Shown piece by piece: positions 21,053 to 30,276 of a DNA stretch of 64,000 bases (position 1 is the first letter of the stretch; each line of letters opens with the position of its first letter). The notes under the pieces were generated by a model, which saw only the letters and a program-made list of their open reading frames with translations, made no database searches and was not told the origin of the DNA. The translations under genes were made by a program, and so were the position numbers. Source of the stretch: Petrolisthes cinctipes (taxonomy: Eukaryota > Arthropoda > Malacostraca > Decapoda > Porcellanidae); the NCBI GenBank assembly GCA_033782935.1, contig JAWQEG010000286.1:1253501-1317500 (forward strand), in the 5' to 3' direction.

Positions 21053-21401
21053 ATGTCAGGACGCGGCAAAGTGAAGGGTAAGTCAAAGTCCCGTTCAAGC
21101 AGGGCTGGACTTCAATTCCCCGTGGGTAGAATCCACCGACTGCTACGCTGAACGCGTCGGTGCAGGAGCTCCAGTCTATTTGGCTGCCGTCATGGAGTAC
21201 CTTGCTGCTGAGGTGTTGGAACTGGCAGGCAATGCTGCCCGAGACAACAAGAAGAGTCGTATCATCCCCCGTCATTTGCAGCTGGCCATCCGCAATGACG
21301 AGGAGCTCAACAAGCTCCTGTCTGGCGTTACCATTGCTCAGGGTGGCGTTCTACCTAATATCCAGGCTGTCTTGCTGCCCAAGAAGACAGAAAAGAAGTA
21401 A
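21053..21401 (+). pseudogene. H2A: Histone H2A pseudogene (unit A)
   Basis: Nearly identical in DNA to the two intact H2A genes but with two deletions. The first removes 9 bp in frame near the start, so GKGGKVKG becomes GKVKG. The second, of 14 bp, lies after the RIHRLLR residues between two ctacg repeats, shifts the frame and gives TGA at 21149-21151 after 32 codons. The rest of the H2A fold (from residue MEYLAAEV on) remains open in another frame to the TAA at 21399. With its promoter also separated by 6.7 kb, the copy cannot supply H2A. Few other changes have built up, so inactivation is recent or the region still undergoes gene conversion. Confidence 0.95.
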
Positions 21402-21456
21402 GATTGCTCTCTGTCCCCAGAAGCCTCATTTCCTCCTCTTTCCAACTTATAGATCT

Positions 21457-21473
21457 GGCTCCTTAATGGAGCC
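21457..21473 (+). terminator. Histone 3' stem-loop of the H2A pseudogene
   Basis: GGCTCCTTAATGGAGCC forms a 6-bp stem with a 5-nt loop, 56 nt after the stop. In functional genes it is bound by SLBP and sets the mRNA 3' end. A cacaaagag-like element follows. Confidence 0.85.
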
Positions 21474-22600
21474 ACACTTGCCTTCACAAAGAGTTTGATA
21501 ATAGACAAGCTATTTATTGGGTTACATTTCCTTTTATTGACTTAGGCTTTCATGTAAGGTCGGCGACAATAGTCGTCTTCTCACTCAGCTCTTCTTGTAC
21601 GAGTTTGGTTAACTAAGGCTTATATTACCATGGCTTAGCAGCCTACTGTACAGATCTGTAGTAAGAACATTACAGATTAACTGAAAAAGAAGGGTCGGTG
21701 TTAATATTTGCCACGATTGAATTATGGGTACAAAGATAAAGTTTTACCATTCTGCGCCCAAATGTGTGTCTTGCAAAATTCCTGTAGATGCGAGTGGGAG
21801 TGATTTGCGTCGAAATAATATGCACGATATTACATAAGTAGTGCATGTGATAGGTGAAGGTTTTTGTGTATGTAATGAATTAGGTTGAAATAAAGATTAT
21901 GCACTACAATAAAGAAATATAGCGCTAGTGTGTATGAAATATGAAGGTGTTGTGTATATTAGTAGGCAATAGGTATATAGACGTGCATGTCGACATTCTA
22001 TTCCAGAGCGATGGTAATGATAAATATGGGCTTATTCATTCGAGGAAATTAAGCCATATAAAATCTGTAGTAAGTGTGGTTACGAAAGCCCAACTTACTA
22101 ATACCTACACACAAACACTCTTAAGCACAAATCAATTTATACATACACACAAAACCTCTCTTAAATACAAGCACATTAATACTTACACAAATAAACCATC
22201 TTAATAACACACACTAACGCTTGTATACACGCCAAACCCCACTCTTACGCTTATCCTTACACACACACACACATATTCCTACACGTGCACACACCATCTC
22301 TGTTCATTTATATATCCAATGCGGCCCACCCCTCCTCTACTGTCACTAACCTAGGAAAAATAAAAGGAGGAACTACAAAAGTATCATTGAGGATAGGCAA
22401 TCTCTCCTAAAAAGAGTCCGATCCGATGGCAATGAGGTACCTTCCATACTTTCTTTCTACTTCGGCTACCGCACGTCCCTTATTGCACCTCGACACTTAC
22501 AAAGCTCGTCTGACATAGCACCACAAAAAAGATAACCAGCATTAATGCATGGCCACTTTCAATTTCGTCCATAACAGTTCCCTTAAGTCTAAAATGTTGT
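21474..22600. other. Spacer between the convergent H2A and H2B genes of unit A
   Basis: AT-rich and non-coding, closely matching the spacer of unit B (45,420-46,543, inverted) and, as far as about 41,735, the 3' flank of the third H2A. It includes a short (CA)n run near 22,260. A frame at 21,941-22,204 starting MKVLCILVG is kept in unit B but has a stop in the third copy, so it is not a gene. Confidence 0.7.
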
Positions 22601-22617
22601 GGCTCCTAACAGGAGCC
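22601..22617 (-). terminator. Histone 3' stem-loop of H2B (unit A)
   Basis: On the minus strand GGCTCCTGTTAGGAGCC, 37 nt after the H2B stop codon. 17 nt long, with a 6-7-bp stem. Confidence 0.88.
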
Positions 22618-22653
22618 GATTGTTGACCAAATGATTCTGGAGAGTGCACCACT

Positions 22654-23025
22654 TTATTTGGAGGAGGTGTACTTGGTGACAGCCTTGGTGCCCTCAGACA
22701 CGGCGTGCTTGGCAAGCTCACCGGGGAGCAGGAGCCTGACGGCGGTCTGAATCTCCCGACTGGTGATGGTGGACCGCTTGTTGTAGTGTGCCAGGCGAGA
22801 GGCCTCGGCGGCGATTCTCTCAAAGATGTCGTTCACGAAAGAGTTCATGATCGACATTGCCTTAGAGGAAACACCAGTGTCAGGGTGGACCTGCTTCAGT
22901 ACCTTGTAAATGTAGATGCTGTAACTTTCCTTCCTCTTGCGCTTCTTTTTCTTGCCTCCTTTAGCAATGGCCTTCTGGGCCTTGCCAGCCTTCTTGGCAG
23001 CCTTTCCAGAAGTCTTAGGTGGCAT
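22654..23025 (-). CDS. H2B: Histone H2B (unit A), promoter displaced by LINE-2
   Basis: Core histone H2B of 123 residues, which pairs with H2A in the nucleosome. The basic N-terminal tail ([21 protein letters not shown], split by many lysines) is followed by the histone fold ([37 protein letters not shown]) and ends AVTKYTSSK. It differs from the unit B copy by Ala instead of Asp near residue 19 of the tail. The frame is intact and intronless. Only about 30 bp of 5' leader precede the ATG before the LINE-2 poly(A) junction, and its own TATA box is 5.9 kb away. Expression is therefore doubtful unless LINE-2 supplies transcription. Confidence 0.96.
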   Translation of the reverse strand: MPPKTSGKAAKKAGKAQKAIAKGGKKKKRKRKESYSIYIYKVLKQVHPDTGVSSKAMSIMNSFVNDIFERIAAEASRLAHYNKRSTITSREIQTAVRLLLPGELAKHAVSEGTKAVTKYTSSK

Positions 23026-23053
23026 GTCTACCTAGTTTAGTTGGTAGTCGAAC

Positions 23054-23063
23054 GGAAATTTCC
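23054..23063. repeat. Target-site duplication of LINE-2, H2B-proximal copy
   Basis: ggaaatttcc, matched exactly at 28957-28966 beyond the LINE. It corresponds to the start-site region caatttcgg of the intact H2B gene of unit B. Confidence 0.88.
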
Positions 23064-23084
23064 ATTTTTTTTTTTTTTTTTTTC

Positions 23085-23571
23085 CTGGCCTATCGACCAT
23101 GGTGTTGGTCATTAAGGCCTTTTATTTTATTTTATTTTATTTTTATTTATTTATTGATTTTTTAAATTTTATTTATTTATTATTATTATTTTATTTTTAA
23201 CTTTTTGCATATTATTTTTATGCATATATTACTATTATTATTATTATTATTATTATTATTACATTCAAACTTAAAATTAAACTTATATACTAGTTGTTTT
23301 GTTTTGTAACTTTATACAAATAAAAATATACCTTAATTTAACATTCTAGCTAATAAACTAATCTATGTACCTGCTCAACCAATAGCTAACTAGACTAATA
23401 CCTATTCCAGCCAATCGCTAAACCTAGACAGACAAATCGCTAAACCTATTTTAGACAATCGCTAAACCTAGCTAATACATCATAATATACAATATATACA
23501 ACACATAATTTATAATATTCATAATTGAAACATAAGTCATACAAAATGGTAACAACAATAGTAATAAAAAG
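23085..23571 (-). other. LINE-2 3' untranslated region with ATT microsatellite
   Basis: Very AT-rich, with (TTTTA)n and (ATT)n runs around 23,115-23,262. Close to the poly(A), the minus strand reads ggccttaatgacc, a motif almost shared with the LINE-1 tail (ggcttaatgacc at 20,263-20,274), then a short inverted repeat. This may be the hairpin recognised by the element's reverse transcriptase. Confidence 0.6.
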
Positions 23572-26500
23572 TCACATCACTCTGATCAGTTCGGTCTCCC
23601 TCAAGAAAGTCATCAATTTATCAGTCACACCACCATCCCCATCACCTAAGAGAGCTGAGAGTGTGAAGGGGACTTTTACTGCACCGCAGTAACCTATGAG
23701 GAAAGCACGTTCCCCCACAAATCGCCGACAATGCAGGATGATATAACTGATAGATAACACCGCATTGCAGGTGTTACAATGCGGTGGAAAACGTTTGTCT
23801 ATATATGGTTCAAGATGAGTTATTCTGGTGCAGTTGGTTCTCAATCTTGCCAGTATTCTTTCTTCGAGTCTGTTGGGCCGGTTGGCAGTGGCCCAATTAC
23901 CCAGTTGAGGCTTGATGGTGTTGATATTAAGTCTGGTCCACTGACCTTGCCACAGAAGATTAATTGATTTCTTTCCGAGGGATAGACACAACTGTAAATC
24001 ACGAGGGACGTCCCAAGTAACCTCGAGCTCTACAGCCGATTTTGCAAGTAAGTCTGCCCGTTCATTGCCATAAATACGACAATGCCCGGGCACCCAGATC
24101 AGAGTGAAGGACTTGTTGCATAAGTGCAACTTATTAATGATGCGACCCTGGATTTCATTAGAAATAGTTTGACATGAGTTAATTGCCTGAAGGGCTGACT
24201 TGGAGTCTGAGAAAATTACTATTGAATTATAACGAGAATTTAGTGCATAGTCTATAGCTTTGTCAATTGCAAAAAGTTCTGCTGTAAACACAGATGTATG
24301 TATCGGCAATCTGTACCTAAGTTCACATTCACTCGACCATACACTCGCACCCACACTTTCATCTGACTTGGAGCCGTCAGTGTACACGTGATGAGACCCC
24401 AGGTGACTGCGGACTATACCACCAAACAGGTGGTGTATCTCCAACTCCGGCGCCTTTTCCTTCGATGATGGTAACCACGATGTGTTGACGCCGAAGTTGG
24501 GTGTCTCCCACGGTGGTATCTTGGTGGTGATGAACTTGTCGCAGTCCCCGAGGTCTATTTGTAGTTCTTGTTCTAGTTGGTGGAGGCGCACAGCCAGTGG
24601 CCTCCGTCTTCCATGGTGGAGATAATGATGTTGTTGAAGGGAGGCACTGGCTACGTTGCCAATCTCCGACTTCCTAATGGTGGACATGGCGATGTTGATG
24701 GCGAGTTGATCCCGTCGAAGTCGGAGAGGAGGTATGTTCGCCTCCACCTCCATCCTAGCTACACGTGTACACTTCAGAGCTCCCAAACACACACGTAAAC
24801 ATTTATTCTGGTAAACATCCAATCTCCCTAATGTTGTATCTGATGCCGATCCATACACCTGTGAGCCATAGTCTAGCTTTGTACGAATAAGGGTCTTATA
24901 CACCATTAATAAAGATTTCCTGTCGGCTCCCCATGTGGTACCTGATAGGTACTTAAGGACATTTAAAGGTTTTTCACAACGAACAAGCAAATTATTAACA
25001 TGATGTGTAAAATTTAATCTCTGGTCAAAATGAATTCCTAAAAATTTAACAGAATTATTAAATGGTACCGGTTGGCCATCTAACGTTACGTTAATTTGAG
25101 GTACTCTACGTTTACTGAAAATTACTCCGGTACACTTAGGAACGGAAAACTTAAAGCCCCACTGTAAGGCCCATTGGTGGACAGAATCAAGCGCTGCTTG
25201 AATCCGTCCTACTGAAAACTGTGCATTACGTGACGAGTGCCACATTGCACAATCATCAGCATACAACGAGTATTTAAGATTCCTGGGAACTAGAGCTGAT
25301 GACAGAATATCATTGATCATGATGTTAAAAAGTGTTGGACTAAGCACGCTTCCCTGTGGCACCCCGTTCTCTTGGACAAAAATGTCCGATGTTACGTTAC
25401 AGGGAAGGGTGACAGAAAAGGTTCTGTCACGCAAAAAGTTGTTAATGAAAATGGGCAAATTACCTCTTAAACCATAACCGTGAAGCTTCATCAGAATACC
25501 GTGTCGCCATGTCATGTCATAGGCTTTATGGATGTCCAAGAACACCCCTACCATGAATTCTTTATTGGCAAAAGCCTTTGAAATGCAATGCTCCAGGTTC
25601 ATCAAGTGATCAACTGTGCTCCGGTGTTTCTGGAAGCCACATTGTCGATCACTCAATAAACCCTTCGCTTCTAAAACAAAAAGTAGCCTATTATTTATCA
25701 TTCTTTCCATGACTTTACAGAGGCAGGAAGTCAACGCAATAGGTCGAAATGAACTGGGATTCATAAGACGACCAGACTGTTTAGGTATCGGTATGATCCA
25801 CGCAAAGTGCCATGAGTTTGGGAAGATGTTAGACACCCAAATCTCATTGTACACTGCTAGCAACTTGACCAGGTTATCCTGGCCAAGATGCCGGATCATA
25901 CCGTACGTGATGGTGTCAGGTCCAGGACTGGTGTCTTTACAGGATCTTAGGGCAAGGAGAAGTTCGTCAATCGTAAACTCCCAGTTGTATGGGTAGTCTA
26001 CGTCTTCTGTGGCAAAGTCTATCTCTTGTAGTTCAGCCATACGTTTGTGATGGAGAAAACGTTGATCGTAATTGGCTGACCTACTTACTTTTGAGAAACT
26101 CCTGGCAAGTACGTTTGCTACGTCCACGGGATCGTCGTAGATGTTATTATCCACTTGAAGAGTGGTGATGGGGGTATACGGGCGTTTGTTATTTAGTATC
26201 TTTATAGTGGACCAGACTTTTGTAAGTGGTGTAAAACGATTCACCGTGGACACAAACGACCGCCAAGAGTCCCTTTTAGCTCTATTAATTACTCTCCTCG
26301 CCTCAGCCCTCGCCCGTTTGTAAGCTATAAAGTTGTTCTGAGTGGGCTGTTTGTCAAAAATCCTGTATCTCCTATTACGCTTCCTTAATGCCTCTCGGCA
26401 ATCCGTTGACCACCAATGTGCTTCACGCTTATTTCGAATTATAGAGGTTTTGGGAATAGCAACCTCGGCTGCGTGTAAGATGTTTTGTGTTACATTTCGC

Positions 26501-27252
26501 ATCTTTTCATCTATGGTCTCCCCAGATATATCTAGGTCGACGATCCTCCCGAAAGACCCCCAATCTGCTCTCTTAAAATTGAACTTTGGCACCAAAGGGG
26601 CCGAAACAGTATGACTTGAATAAGAGAGACAGATGGGAAAGTGGTCACTACCAAGGGAGTCGGACTCAGGATGCCAAGAAAAATCCTGGTGTATATCCGG
26701 GGAGGCCAGAGACAAATCGATAGACGAAAAGTTGCCAGAACGATCGTCAACCCTGGTGGCTTGGCCATCGTTCAGGAGGCAGAGGTTGGATTGTAGTATA
26801 ATGTCTGCCATCTGCCCTCCGCGAGCATCAGTTCTTAAGCTTCCCCACTGACAGTGATGGGCATTAAAGTCGCCCAGTACCAATTTTTTACCAGTGAGTT
26901 GTCTAAATAAATTATGAAATAAATCACTGTCAATGGGGCAACGTGGCGGACAGTAAAGAGAGCAGATGGATATGTAGGTGTTGTGTAATTTTACTCTGCA
27001 AGCAACGGCTTCCAGAGTAGTGTTTAATGTTATTTGTGTCTGTGGATATGATTTGTGTGTGTATATTGCTACTCCGTGTCCATCGTTTCTCCTGTATGCG
27101 TTGTAATGTTTAAATTGTGTTGGGTCAGAGTGATTCTCCAACCCTGTCTCCTGTAAACAGACGACGTCTGGCCTGTGTGTGTGTAATAATATTGATATGT
27201 TGTTCAATTTATTCCCAAGACTTCTACAATTCCACTGTAGTACAGTGAACAT
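23572..27252 (-). CDS. LINE-2 ORF2: endonuclease, reverse transcriptase, RNase H
   Basis: Protein of 1,226 residues that nicks target DNA, copies the LINE RNA into it and degrades the RNA. The endonuclease starts at residue 4 (VLQWNCRSL), with LQETGL, GDFNAHH and GSDHFPI. The RT has FRPIALTSCLCKVMERM, FLDIHKAYD, NGVPQGSVLSPTLF and the catalytic YADD (KYSLYADDCAMWH). RNase H (YTDGSKSDESVGASVWS, ELFAIDKAID, FSDSKSALQAI, YGNERADLLA) and a C-terminal Cys/His motif (CNTCNAVLSISYIILHC) follow. It starts with ATG 6 nt after the ORF1 stop, which suggests coupled or reinitiated translation. No interruptions, so it is potentially active. Confidence 0.93.
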   Translation of the reverse strand: MFTVLQWNCRSLGNKLNNISILLHTHRPDVVCLQETGLENHSDPTQFKHYNAYRRNDGHGVAIYTHKSYPQTQITLNTTLEAVACRVKLHNTYISICSLYCPPRCPIDSDLFHNLFRQLTGKKLVLGDFNAHHCQWGSLRTDARGGQMADIILQSNLCLLNDGQATRVDDRSGNFSSIDLSLASPDIHQDFSWHPESDSLGSDHFPICLSYSSHTVSAPLVPKFNFKRADWGSFGRIVDLDISGETIDEKMRNVTQNILHAAEVAIPKTSIIRNKREAHWWSTDCREALRKRNRRYRIFDKQPTQNNFIAYKRARAEARRVINRAKRDSWRSFVSTVNRFTPLTKVWSTIKILNNKRPYTPITTLQVDNNIYDDPVDVANVLARSFSKVSRSANYDQRFLHHKRMAELQEIDFATEDVDYPYNWEFTIDELLLALRSCKDTSPGPDTITYGMIRHLGQDNLVKLLAVYNEIWVSNIFPNSWHFAWIIPIPKQSGRLMNPSSFRPIALTSCLCKVMERMINNRLLFVLEAKGLLSDRQCGFQKHRSTVDHLMNLEHCISKAFANKEFMVGVFLDIHKAYDMTWRHGILMKLHGYGLRGNLPIFINNFLRDRTFSVTLPCNVTSDIFVQENGVPQGSVLSPTLFNIMINDILSSALVPRNLKYSLYADDCAMWHSSRNAQFSVGRIQAALDSVHQWALQWGFKFSVPKCTGVIFSKRRVPQINVTLDGQPVPFNNSVKFLGIHFDQRLNFTHHVNNLLVRCEKPLNVLKYLSGTTWGADRKSLLMVYKTLIRTKLDYGSQVYGSASDTTLGRLDVYQNKCLRVCLGALKCTRVARMEVEANIPPLRLRRDQLAINIAMSTIRKSEIGNVASASLQQHHYLHHGRRRPLAVRLHQLEQELQIDLGDCDKFITTKIPPWETPNFGVNTSWLPSSKEKAPELEIHHLFGGIVRSHLGSHHVYTDGSKSDESVGASVWSSECELRYRLPIHTSVFTAELFAIDKAIDYALNSRYNSIVIFSDSKSALQAINSCQTISNEIQGRIINKLHLCNKSFTLIWVPGHCRIYGNERADLLAKSAVELEVTWDVPRDLQLCLSLGKKSINLLWQGQWTRLNINTIKPQLGNWATANRPNRLEERILARLRTNCTRITHLEPYIDKRFPPHCNTCNAVLSISYIILHCRRFVGERAFLIGYCGAVKVPFTLSALLGDGDGGVTDKLMTFLRETELIRVM

Positions 27253-27258
27253 GGCGAT

Positions 27259-28593
27259 TTAAGAGTTACGGGGTCGGCCTGAGCGCTTAGTCTTCTTGTG
27301 CCGCCCGCCGCGTGGCGAGTAGCTACCGGGGGACCTTTCCCGGTTCTTGCGTCCGGAGACATCCATTGCTTCCTCATCAATGGTGAGTCTCCCAGACTCC
27401 ACCGAGGAAGAGCTATCCCTTCTCTCCCCCGATGAAGTGGGAGTAGGGTGTGTGCAAGGAAGTGACTTGTTTGGTTTTAGGGTGGTGTAGTTAATTTTGT
27501 CATACTTGTCTGACTTCTTCTTTTGTTTCTCTGACTGCAAAGCAGCTGCAGCCTGAGAATAGGAGTTAGTAGATTTGGTAATAGTCTTAGAGGGGGTAAT
27601 GATAGTAGGTGTAGAAGTAGATTGTTCAGCCTGTTCGCTTGGCTCTGACTCAGTCTGAGTACTAATGGTACACATCACGGGTCGAGATATCACCGCCGAT
27701 GCATACGAGACATTGGGTGATGGGGTCGCTTGCGATCCCATCACCGCCTTCCTCGCATCATGATAGGAGATACCTCGCACTGCCTTCACCGAGCAGACCT
27801 CCTTCTCCAGCTTCCACTTGGGACAATCCCTCGAGGAAGTGGAGTGAGTACCCTTACAATGAAAGCAGGAGAGCTCCACTGATGTGCACTTTTCCTCAGC
27901 ATGGCCAGACGTCGCGCACCTGCCACACACTGGAGAAGAAGCCTTACAAGTACGATTTCCATGTCCATAAATCTGACAATTCAAGCATCTAAGAGGGTTG
28001 GGGATAAAGGGTCTTACTTTAACGATTTCATAACCAATTTTGACAGTTTCAGGAAGTGAAACTTTGCCAAAAGTCAAAATTAGTGTTGCAGTCTTCTTCC
28101 TTATACCATCCTCTAAACGAGTTATGAATCTAGCATCAATAATATCTTGGTTCCTCATTTCCTCAATTATTTCTGTCTCTTCCATCATCATTATATCCCT
28201 ACAGGTGATTACTCCCCTGCAGGAATACATGGCTTGAGGAATCTTGGCTTCAACTTCATAATTGTGGATCTGACGAAGTTTCAGCAAACTTGCTACTTGT
28301 TTTGAATTGAAAGTTTTTACTAAGAGGTCTCCAGATGCAAGTTTTTTTACTGATTCAACCACACCAGCCCAGCCATCAATAACCTTTTGAACAATGAAAG
28401 GATTGACGCCGGCTAGTGGGGCCGAACCAGTGGCATGAAACATCACAAATGATGCATTTTTCACGTCTATGTCAAGGGGTGTTCGAGTCTCGTATCGTCC
28501 GTCGTTTCGTGGTGGTGGTCGGTCATGGCCGCCTCCTCCGCTATACGGAGGAGGGGTTGGGAGGGAAGGCAACATAGTAACCACTTCCCCCAA
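27259..28593 (-). CDS. LINE-2 ORF1, Gag-like nucleic-acid-binding protein
   Basis: Protein of 444 residues, the RNA-packaging partner of ORF2. A Pro/Gly-rich start is followed by a globular region similar to LINE-1 ORF1 (shared NPFIVQKVIDG-type and PETVKIGYEIVKVRP motifs). Three zinc knuckles come next: CLNCQIYGHGNRTC, CGRCATSGHAEEKC and CFHCKGTHSTSSRDC. The Ser/Thr- and Lys-rich C-terminal tail ends in basic residues. Uninterrupted. Confidence 0.92.
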   Translation of the reverse strand: MGEVVTMLPSLPTPPPYSGGGGHDRPPPRNDGRYETRTPLDIDVKNASFVMFHATGSAPLAGVNPFIVQKVIDGWAGVVESVKKLASGDLLVKTFNSKQVASLLKLRQIHNYEVEAKIPQAMYSCRGVITCRDIMMMEETEIIEEMRNQDIIDARFITRLEDGIRKKTATLILTFGKVSLPETVKIGYEIVKVRPFIPNPLRCLNCQIYGHGNRTCKASSPVCGRCATSGHAEEKCTSVELSCFHCKGTHSTSSRDCPKWKLEKEVCSVKAVRGISYHDARKAVMGSQATPSPNVSYASAVISRPVMCTISTQTESEPSEQAEQSTSTPTIITPSKTITKSTNSYSQAAAALQSEKQKKKSDKYDKINYTTLKPNKSLPCTHPTPTSSGERRDSSSSVESGRLTIDEEAMDVSGRKNRERSPGSYSPRGGRHKKTKRSGRPRNS

Positions 28594-28956
28594 GGATGGG
28601 GGGAAGTGGGAAGAGGAAAAGAAAACACCAGATAAGGATAATACCAGTCCTAATTAACTAATGTTTGAGATCAACCTCTCAACCCACACTAAGGTGGTCC
28701 GACTGTGTTTAATCACACCCAGAGCTATCAGTGGGGGAGTCCACCATAGGTAGGAGGCAAAGTTGATCTCAATATAAAAATATAGACACCTACTATATCT
28801 TCTACCAGCTATGGAGGGAATGAATACTAGCTAAGCCTAGTGGTCACCAGAAGGGCGAAAAAAAAGAAACTACTGCCGGTGCGGCAGGCCCTGGCAGCTA
28901 GAGGAGAGAGCACAAATCATACGTCTACTCTCTCCACGACCCAGTCTCAAAGTCCA
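28594..28956 (-). other. LINE-2 5' untranslated region
   Basis: Non-coding stretch from the 5' end (minus strand tggactttgagactgggtcg) to ORF1. An internal promoter would lie here in this type of LINE, but none is recognisable by eye. Confidence 0.7.
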
Positions 28957-29235
28957 GGAAATTTCCTCCCCACATGTTCATGTTTATATTGAGCGAGAAG
29001 ATCAAGGGGACCCACTAGCCCCGCTTGCTCCTCCTGGATTGGCCAAAATTAGGTGCCTCTAATAGTCATCTCCTAATAAAGAATAACCTACCAATAAATC
29101 TAATTGCAAAACACAATTCTGGGCGATACAATTTTTATTACAAAACAATAGTGATGTCGGTAAAGGTTTGTATAGATTTTACGAAAATTATATACTTGTC
29201 CAAATTTCCCGACATATTTTACTCAACATAAAAAA
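28957..29235 (-). promoter_or_regulatory. Histone H2B promoter of unit A, severed from its gene
   Basis: Homologous to the region upstream of the intact H2B (44,695-44,990, inverted). It carries a CCAAT box (attgg on the plus strand at 29038-29042), the conserved ggagcaagcggggctag block and a TATA box (minus strand TATAAA, 28983-28988). The LINE-2 target duplication (28957-28966) begins 22 nt downstream of the TATA box, where transcription of H2B should start. Confidence 0.88.
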
Positions 29236-29239
29236 CGAC

Positions 29240-29690
29240 TGCAGACAAAATCATTAGAAAATAACATGTAATCTATATACTGTATAGTAGATAATTACAG
29301 GAACCCCCAAGACTTCTGGGATCCGATAAAGAGAATGAGAGGTACTACAAACATTTCTTCTCCATATATAACAGATGGAAGCAATACAAACATAAATGAA
29401 ATATACTGTATGATGGTAAACAAAATCAACAAAGATTTACAGCTATATGGGAAAGCATTTTTAGAATATCGGAGGAGGAAAATGAAGACTTTGACCACGA
29501 AAATGATAAAAGAAGTAATTTCGGAAGGCATACAAATAGAATATAACAAAAATGGCACAACTTACAACCACTGCGACTAACCTACCTACTACAAGAACTA
29601 ACCACTATCATCCAAATACCTTAGTAAATGCATCCAATATTTCCAATACCAGGGTACCCAATAATAACGTCAGTAAGTCTAAGTAAAGAA
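29240..29690 (+). mobile_element. LINE fragment flanking the H2B promoter (unit A)
   Basis: Decayed piece of a LINE ORF2 linker just upstream of RT. The frame DFWDPIKRMRGTTNISSPYI (about 29,310-29,370) resembles the FWD.IK.MRG motif seen before LINE RT domains. It breaks after about 80 residues. The same fragment lies at 44,225-44,640 next to the H2B of unit B in the mirrored orientation, so it was part of the duplicated segment. Confidence 0.6.
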
Positions 29691-30276
29691 TAGTTATTTA
29701 AAATTTAAATTTAAAATTTAAAACAGGGAAATTTCTACCAGATGAAATACCAAAAAGACCATCAATGTTCAAGAGTAAACAGGGAATAATTGAGGTAAAA
29801 AGGGAAATTCTGATGTTGAAGTGATGGAAATTTCGTCAAGCAGACCTGGCAACACTGGCAACTGGTCGAGAGCCATACTTCAAACTTGTCGACGGAAAGA
29901 CCATACTCCCGACTACCAACTGAACAACTGCGTTATAGAATATTTTCAATTATTTCGGTAAGTTTGTCAGTCAAAATCATCTGTCTCGTGATCACACTGG
30001 CTCCTAAGATAGGAACAGCTTTAGAATCTCATATACGAATACAGGAATTGTGTATAAAAGAGCACCAATTAAGGTTAAATGGTGATTTTATTATTAACCA
30101 TAGTTTAGCAGCTAGAATAATACGATATGTCACTAAGTTTACTATCACATGCTGAAATGGTTTCTTTCAAAATTAATTTGGTTTGGTAAAATACTATTAA
30201 AAAGCTGGCGTTAATATAAAATTAAGGACCACTAAGATTTAAGGGGTATTATTTCAGCTTGACTCAAATATTGAAA
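29691..30276. other. Intergenic, nothing recognised
   Basis: AT-rich sequence with a short tttaaaattt-type repeat at about 29,700. No ORF or repeat family recognised. Confidence 0.5.

Larger units (their letters stand above)
23064..28956 (-). mobile_element. LINE-2: full-length I/Jockey-like non-LTR retrotransposon in the H2B 5' region
   Basis: A 5.9-kb element on the minus strand: a 5' untranslated region of about 360 bp, ORF1 with three CCHC knuckles, ORF2 with endonuclease, RT and RNase H, an AT-rich 3' untranslated region and a 19-nt poly(A) tail (T run at 23065-23083 on the plus strand). Perfect 10-bp target duplications flank it and both ORFs are open, so it is young. It points the same way as H2B and stands between the H2B TATA box and its coding sequence, mirroring LINE-1 at H2A. 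Confidence 0.92.

Noticed and set aside
21941..22204. Small frame MKVLCILVGNRY... after H2A, kept in units A and B
   Set aside because: It is duplicated spacer DNA. The third copy at about 41,385 has a TAA in the frame and C-terminal parts differ.
29886..30155. 89-residue frame MSTERPYSRLPTEQLRYRIF...
   Set aside because: Short, no recognisable domain, not preserved near unit B, in AT-rich intergenic DNA.
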